The notes under the pieces were generated by a model. That model had not been told where the DNA came from, made no database searches, and saw nothing but the letters and a program-made list of their open reading frames with translations. Source: DAONJL01 sp035405645 [NCBI: bacterium] (GTDB taxonomy: Bacteria > JAGOBX01 > DAONJL01). Taken from it: DNA of 29,364 nucleotides. The position numbers were made by a program, and so were the translations under genes. Below, piece after piece: positions 25,788 through 29,364 of this stretch. Within the stretch, counting starts at the first letter, position 1, and each line of letters starts with the position of its first letter. The stretch lies in NCBI GenBank assembly GCA_035405645.1, contig DAONJL010000031.1, forward strand, positions 1 to 29,364. Reading direction: 5' to 3'.

Positions 25788-26247
25788 GTATTTTTTTAAT
25801 TATTTTTTTTACTTTTTCTTTTATTTCATTTTCCTTTATTTTTAAGTTTTTACTTAATTCATCTTTATAATCCATTGATGATGGCTGTACTCCGATTAAA
25901 TATATTTTTTCCAGCATATTTTCAAATTCGGCTAATATAAAAAATTCATTCAAATTAAAACTATGAGAATTTACTAATACTTGATTAGTATTTAAAAATG
26001 ATTTTATTTCTTCATTAGAAAATAATTTTACTTGTCCCACAACATCATTAAAATCCACTGCATCAATTATTATTATTTTTTCATATTCTTTTATTATATC
26101 AAGCAAAAAAAATGATTTTATACCTGCATCTATAAAACTAATATTTGGTTCATTTATTTCTTCTGATAAACTATTTACAATTTTTATTCCAATGCCATCA
26201 TCTTCGCGTAAAATATTGCCAACCCCAGCAATCAGTATTTTTTCCAT
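25777..26247 (-). CDS. Hydrogenase maturation endopeptidase (HyaD/HycI family)
   Basis: 156 residues. The start LIAGVGNILREDDGIGIKIV has the G-N-x-L-x-x-D-D-G motif with the nickel-sensing acid. FIDAGI, IIIIDAVDF, a His in VNSHSFNL and the late IGVQPSS complete the family pattern. These proteases clip the C-terminal tail of the [NiFe]-hydrogenase large subunit after nickel is inserted. The ATG directly follows the gcvH stop, so it is the last gene of the minus-strand pyr run. No hydrogenase subunit gene is in this window, and the paired subunit (group 3, group 4 or other) cannot be told from here. Confidence 0.88.
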   Translation of the reverse strand: MEKILIAGVGNILREDDGIGIKIVNSLSEEINEPNISFIDAGIKSFFLLDIIKEYEKIIIIDAVDFNDVVGQVKLFSNEEIKSFLNTNQVLVNSHSFNLNEFFILAEFENMLEKIYLIGVQPSSMDYKDELSKNLKIKENEIKEKVKKIIKKILAF

Positions 26248-26628
26248 TTATTCAGCTATCAAATTTTGATATTCTTCTTTTGTAAGTAGAAATTTTTTTT
26301 CTTCTAAATCTGTTATCTCTATTTTTATTATCCAACCATCTTCATAACACGATTGATTTAATAATTCAGGTGTTTTCAATAAATTATTATTTTTTTCAAT
26401 TATATTACCACTAAATGGTGAATAAATAGAAGTAATTGATTTCATTGATTCAACTTCACATAGTTTATCACCTTTTTTAATTTTCTCGCTTAATTCAACA
26501 AATTCAAAATATATTATTTCACCTAATTCTTTTTGTGCAAAATCTGTTATGCCACAAATAATTGTTTTTTCATTAATAAATTTTATCCATAAATGTTCCT
26601 TTGTAAAAAATAAATTTTCATTTTCCAT
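26248..26628 (-). CDS. gcvH: Glycine cleavage H-like lipoyl carrier protein
   Basis: 126 residues, the normal GcvH size. The opening FTKEHLWIKF matches the family's conserved TKEHEWI region. GITDFAQKELGEIIYFEF and the lipoylation site VESMKSI (K63) are in order, and SPFSGNIIEKNNNL and CYEDGWIIKIE end it. The lipoyl arm carries the aminomethyl group in glycine cleavage, or can donate lipoyl groups. A longer in-frame reading from a TTG at 26778 exists, but the ATG at 26628 has an AGGAG (minus strand 26634-26638) and starts at the family's usual point, so I chose it. No gcvT, gcvP or lipoate genes are beside it. Confidence 0.92.
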   Translation of the reverse strand: MENENLFFTKEHLWIKFINEKTIICGITDFAQKELGEIIYFEFVELSEKIKKGDKLCEVESMKSITSIYSPFSGNIIEKNNNLLKTPELLNQSCYEDGWIIKIEITDLEEKKFLLTKEEYQNLIAE

Positions 26629-26653
26629 AAATACTCCTATTTTTTCTATTTTT

Positions 26654-27238
26654 TTATTGACTAACTTTTTTTGTTCCTGGTCTAACAGCAGGTATGCCTT
26701 TTGCACATAAAGGACATTCTTCTTTTTTGTAAATTGGTAAATCAATTTCAAGTGAAGCAAAAACATTAAAACCTTCAAATTCTTTTTTACCCATTCTGTT
26801 TATTAGCGTATATATGCCTATAACATTTGCATTATTTGCTTTTACTAATTCTATTAACTCTTTTACTGTTGAACCAGTGGTCATCACATCTTCTGCAATT
26901 AAAATATTTTCATCAGGATAAATTTCAAAACTTCTTTTTAAAATCATTTTATTATTTTCATCGCGTTCGGCGAAAATCGAGCGGCAATTAAGACAATGCG
27001 CTAATTCAACACCAAGCGGCACACCACCTACTGCTGGCACGAATACAGTATTAATATTTTGTGGTAATAAAGGTAATTTCTCTAAAATTACCTGAACTAA
27101 TTTTGCTGGATATTGCATCAGCATAGCACATTGAACATAATGAGAACTATGATTCCCACTTGCTAAAATAAAATGACCTTCTTTAATTGCATTACATTCA
27201 ACTAAAATTTTATAAACTTTTTCATCTGAATAGTTCAT
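26654..27238 (-). CDS. pyrE: Orotate phosphoribosyltransferase
   Basis: 194 residues. It joins orotate to PRPP to make OMP. The PRPP-binding signature reads ILIAEDVMTTGSTVKE (about 111-126). FILASGNHSSHYVQC near the start binds orotate, and FVPAVGGVPLGVELAH and FAERDENNKM form the rest of the site. The C-terminus has a CPLCAKG pair of cysteines, as in the longer crenarchaeal/Thermus-type PyrE. The ATG lies inside the end of pyrF (17-nt overlap), so translation is coupled. gcvH follows 25 nt later. Confidence 0.94.
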   Translation of the reverse strand: MNYSDEKVYKILVECNAIKEGHFILASGNHSSHYVQCAMLMQYPAKLVQVILEKLPLLPQNINTVFVPAVGGVPLGVELAHCLNCRSIFAERDENNKMILKRSFEIYPDENILIAEDVMTTGSTVKELIELVKANNANVIGIYTLINRMGKKEFEGFNVFASLEIDLPIYKKEECPLCAKGIPAVRPGTKKVSQ

Positions 27239-27989
27239 TGATTTGCTCCTTATATTTTAAAGATTTTTCATAAAAACTTTTTTCTTTTTCATCATATAAA
27301 ATACCACGCGATACATTTATTACTATTGGGCTATCTAATTTTTTAATAAATGATTTTACTATTTCTAAATTACCACCCTGTGCTCCTAAACCAGGAATTA
27401 ACAAAGGAACATCTGGTATTTTTGGTATTATTAAATCATTTATATTTGTTAAACCAACGACAAGACCTACGCTGACATTTTCTGAATTTAGTTTTTTTGC
27501 TTGCTCAAAGATATACTCAAAAATAAATTTTCCACCAAACTCAAGTTGTTGTATCTCTTTCGCACCTTTATTTGATGTGATGCCTAATAAATATATTCCT
27601 TTATTTTCATATAAAAATGGTTCAATTGAATCAGAACCAAGATATGGATTTAATGTAACAGCATCAACATCCATATTTTGAAAATATGCTTTTGCATAGT
27701 ATTTTTGCGTTTCACCAATATCACTCCGTTTTACATCAAGTATAATTGGAACATTGTATTTTTTGATATATTCAATTATTTCAAATAAAATTTCATAGCC
27801 ATTTTTTCCCATTGCTTCAAAATAAGCAATATTAGGCTTAAAAACAGCAGCATTATCTTTTGTCTCATCAATTAATTTAAACAAAAAATTTCTTATGTCT
27901 TTTTCTGATGATTCTGGTCGCGGGTCTAAACCTACACATAATCTACTATTAACTTTTTTTATTCGTGCTTTCAATTTTTCTTTATACAT
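27222..27989 (-). CDS. pyrF: Orotidine-5'-phosphate decarboxylase
   Basis: 255 residues of the long (type 2) PyrF. It decarboxylates OMP to UMP. RLCVGLDPRPES opens the barrel, FKPNIAYFEAMG carries the first catalytic Lys, and LDVKRSDIG the catalytic Asp-Lys-Asp tetrad core. VTLNPYLGSDSIEPF, LLIPGLGAQGG and INVSRGILY bind the phosphate. An AAGGAG in the last codons of pyrD precedes its ATG, which abuts the pyrD stop. Confidence 0.95.
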   Translation of the reverse strand: MYKEKLKARIKKVNSRLCVGLDPRPESSEKDIRNFLFKLIDETKDNAAVFKPNIAYFEAMGKNGYEILFEIIEYIKKYNVPIILDVKRSDIGETQKYYAKAYFQNMDVDAVTLNPYLGSDSIEPFLYENKGIYLLGITSNKGAKEIQQLEFGGKFIFEYIFEQAKKLNSENVSVGLVVGLTNINDLIIPKIPDVPLLIPGLGAQGGNLEIVKSFIKKLDSPIVINVSRGILYDEKEKSFYEKSLKYKEQINELFR

Positions 27990-28814
27990 TTACAACTCCT
28001 TATTTAATATTCTTTTTATTGCATCAGGGTAAATAAAATTTATACTACCAATTTGAACTGCTTTTGCACCTGTATTTAATGCTTCTTCAACATCTTTGTA
28101 ATTTTGAATTCCACCACTTGCAATTATTGGTATTTTTATTAATTTTGCTGTCTGAAAAATATTATATAACATCATTGGTTTAATTACTGGTCCTGATATT
28201 CCACCTGAAATAAATTTTTTATCTTCATAATAAACAACGCCTGGATATGTATTATTTAATGTCACTGCATCAGCACCATATTCTTCACAAAGAGGGGCAT
28301 ATTCAATACCAGTGTATGGTGGTAATTTCATACTAAAAAATTTTTTTGTTAATTTCCTTGCATTTTTAACTATTTCTTTGATATAATTTTTATTTAAAAA
28401 TGGCATTATGGTTTTGTGCTTTACATTTGGACAGGATAAATTTATTTCATAACCACAAATGAAATCAAACTGTTCTAAACCTTCAATCATTTCTTTTAAT
28501 TCTTTTTTATTTGCAGCACTTATGCTAACAATATAATTCGTATTTACCTTTATTTTACCTGATTTTAAAATTTCAATAAACTTAAAAAAGCCGGGATTTT
28601 CAAGACCAACAAAATTTAATAAACCACCAATAACTTCTAAAATTCGTGGGGGAGGATTTCCAGCACGCGGATAATATGTTATAGTTTTTGTTATAAAAGC
28701 GCCTGCTAATGAATAATCAATTTCTAATGAAGAATCACCAAAACCACCAGTTCCACTTGCTATAAAAATAGGATTTTTAAATTTTGTATTTCTAATTTCT
28801 ATTTCCTTAAACAT
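27990..28814 (-). CDS. pyrD: Dihydroorotate dehydrogenase, class 1B catalytic subunit
   Basis: 274 residues. An FMN-binding TIM barrel that oxidises dihydroorotate to orotate. FIASGTGGFG, the KTITYYPRAGNPPPR loop and NFVGLENPG open it. The catalytic base is C128 in INLSCPN, Cys being the class 1 residue, and IIASGGIQNYKDVEEAL plus GAKAVQIGS close the phosphate site. The overall layout is class 1B (PyrDB), which normally needs the iron-sulphur/FAD subunit PyrK to pass electrons to NAD. No pyrK is adjacent, so the partner lies elsewhere or differs. Its start overlaps the stop of the redoxin gene (TAATG). Confidence 0.92.
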   Translation of the reverse strand: MFKEIEIRNTKFKNPIFIASGTGGFGDSSLEIDYSLAGAFITKTITYYPRAGNPPPRILEVIGGLLNFVGLENPGFFKFIEILKSGKIKVNTNYIVSISAANKKELKEMIEGLEQFDFICGYEINLSCPNVKHKTIMPFLNKNYIKEIVKNARKLTKKFFSMKLPPYTGIEYAPLCEEYGADAVTLNNTYPGVVYYEDKKFISGGISGPVIKPMMLYNIFQTAKLIKIPIIASGGIQNYKDVEEALNTGAKAVQIGSINFIYPDAIKRILNKEL

Positions 28815-29068
28815 TAAATAACACCTAATTTTCTTAAATCTTCTTCTAATTCTTTTTCATTAAATTTTTTGCCTTCTCGCCATTTGCCATTATATTCTAA
28901 TGTTGGCACAACCCAATCTTCTCCACCATTTACTTCAACTACTTTTTTTATTACTTCTTCTGGTTGTTCTTCTATTTCAAAATATTTATACGGTATATTA
29001 TGTTCTTCTAAATATTTTATTGTCTTTTTACAATGTGGACACCAATTAGCAGCATATACATTTAGCAT
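28814..29068 (-). CDS. Small glutaredoxin/thioredoxin-like protein
   Basis: 84 residues. The active site is CPHC at residues 10-13 (ANWCPHCKKT) at the end of the first strand, and the cis-Pro is in VVPTLEY, with a final acidic helix. It is a single thioredoxin-fold domain of the glutaredoxin-like type that reduces disulphides or moves electrons. It heads the pyrD-pyrF-pyrE-gcvH run, has a GAGGAGG site (minus strand 29075-29081) and overlaps the pyrD start. Whether it passes electrons to or from PyrD is not known. Confidence 0.85.
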   Translation of the reverse strand: MLNVYAANWCPHCKKTIKYLEEHNIPYKYFEIEEQPEEVIKKVVEVNGGEDWVVPTLEYNGKWREGKKFNEKELEEDLRKLGVI

Positions 29069-29108
29069 ATTAATCCTCCTCTATTTATTTATAATTATAT
29101 TTTTTTCT

Positions 29109-29137
29109 ATTATATTTTTTTCAAAAAATCAAGTGAA
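29109..29137 (-). promoter_or_regulatory. Promoter of the redoxin-pyrDFE-gcvH operon
   Basis: A perfect TATAAT (minus strand, 29109-29114) with a weak TTCACT -35 at 17 nt (29132-29137). The leader of about 34 nt includes the GAGGAGG ribosome binding site. A second TATAAT at 29094-29099 is an alternative. Confidence 0.45.
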
Positions 29138-29175
29138 AAAATAAATAAAATCTTTATAAAACCCTTTAAAAAATA

Positions 29176-29203
29176 TTGACAATTTAATCATATTAACTAT
29201 AAT
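29176..29203 (+). promoter_or_regulatory. Consensus sigma70 promoter before the decayed Rpn-like gene
   Basis: TTGACA at 29176-29181, a 16-nt spacer, and TATAAT at 29198-29203: both boxes are perfect. Transcription would begin about 7 nt later, at the ATG of 29210, so the message would be leaderless. Confidence 0.65.
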
Positions 29204-29209
29204 AAAAAT

Positions 29210-29364
29210 ATGGAAACAAAAAATAAAAATAATAATGAAATCAAAAGAAGTGATTTTGATTCTGGCTAGAAAGAAATGGTAGAAATATATTTTAAAGATG
29301 GAATGGAATTATTATATTCAGAATTAGATGAAATAATAGATTATAAAAGAGGCTACAAATTTAT
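29210..29364 (+). pseudogene. Decayed Rpn/transposase-like PD-(D/E)XK nuclease, N-terminal part (runs off the window)
   Basis: From the ATG at 29210 the frame reads 19 codons ending SDFDSG, hits TAG at 29267-29269, then continues as KEMVEIYFKDGMELLYSEL and DEIIDYKRGYKF to the window edge. Members of the Rpn-type recombination-promoting nuclease/putative transposase family begin with DFDSPWKxxLExYFxEFMxFFFPxIxxxIDWxxGYEFLD. The alignment is unbroken except that the stop replaces the Trp codon (TGG to TAG). One base change inside an otherwise family-like frame argues for a young pseudogene. A sequencing error or stop-codon read-through cannot be excluded. The window ends before the catalytic region. 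Confidence 0.65.

Noticed and set aside
26629-26778. Longer N-terminus for gcvH from a TTG
   Set aside because: The extension lies in the pyrE coding region in another frame, and the ATG at 26628 has its own ribosome binding site.
28869-29144. Plus-strand frame opposite the redoxin gene
   Set aside because: It is a shadow of the redoxin coding strand and runs through the promoter region of the pyr operon.
1-29364. CRISPR arrays, tRNA or rRNA genes, intact insertion sequences
   Set aside because: No regular direct repeats with spacers, no tRNA-like cloverleaf with a GTTCRA loop, and no terminal inverted repeats flanking a transposase were seen by eye. Only the kelch region shows regular repeats, and these are coding.

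Overview
This window is very AT-rich (by eye roughly one quarter G+C). It carries core bacterial housekeeping genes plus a few unusual proteins. A TolC-family outer-membrane protein, a putative outer-membrane barrel and several Sec signal peptides point to a diderm bacterium. A hydrogenase-maturation endopeptidase suggests anaerobic, hydrogenase-based metabolism. The mix of familiar core genes with odd domain architectures fits an uncultured candidate-phylum bacterium, but I cannot place it more precisely from this sequence alone.

Layout. (1) 1-1186, minus strand: the N-terminal part of an exported protein with kelch-like repeats followed by the start of a parallel beta-helix region. (2) 1467-5445, plus strand: a purH-like gene whose N-terminus is not the usual IMP cyclohydrolase, then pssA overlapping leuA. 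(3) 5446-6044: a decayed PD-(D/E)XK nuclease gene. (4) 6045-10051, plus: a glycogen-synthase-like GT4 enzyme, a protein of three receiver domains, and a RecJ-like scaffold with a DnaQ-type exonuclease inserted in it. (5) 10129-15607, plus: a carbamoyltransferase, its SxtJ-like membrane partner, a DUF4254 protein, a putative outer-membrane protein and nadE, in one tight run. (6) 15608-19554, minus: TolC followed by a long exported coiled-coil/TPR protein. (7) 19711-25719, minus: rpsO, pnp, uppP and ftsK. (8) 25777-29068, minus: a small thioredoxin/glutaredoxin-like protein, pyrD, pyrF, pyrE, gcvH and a hydrogenase-maturation protease. (9) 29210-29364, plus: the start of a decayed Rpn/transposase-like nuclease gene behind an intact consensus promoter.

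How it fits together. pyrD, pyrF and pyrE cover the last steps of UMP synthesis, purH covers AICAR formylation, leuA starts leucine synthesis, pssA makes phosphatidylserine, uppP recycles the undecaprenyl carrier, and nadE completes NAD synthesis. rpsO-pnp is the classical translation/RNA-decay pair. Genes inside operons often have clear Shine-Dalgarno sites (leuA, glgA, the carbamoyltransferase, rpsO, gcvH, pyrF). Several first genes instead have a -10 box only about 6-12 nt before the start codon, suggesting leaderless or near-leaderless transcripts.

The most interesting items are the RecJ/DnaQ composite at 8399-10051 with both DHH catalytic motifs lost, and the PurH in which a degenerate formyltransferase-like domain stands where IMP cyclohydrolase should be. 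No RNA genes, CRISPR arrays or intact insertion sequences were recognised.
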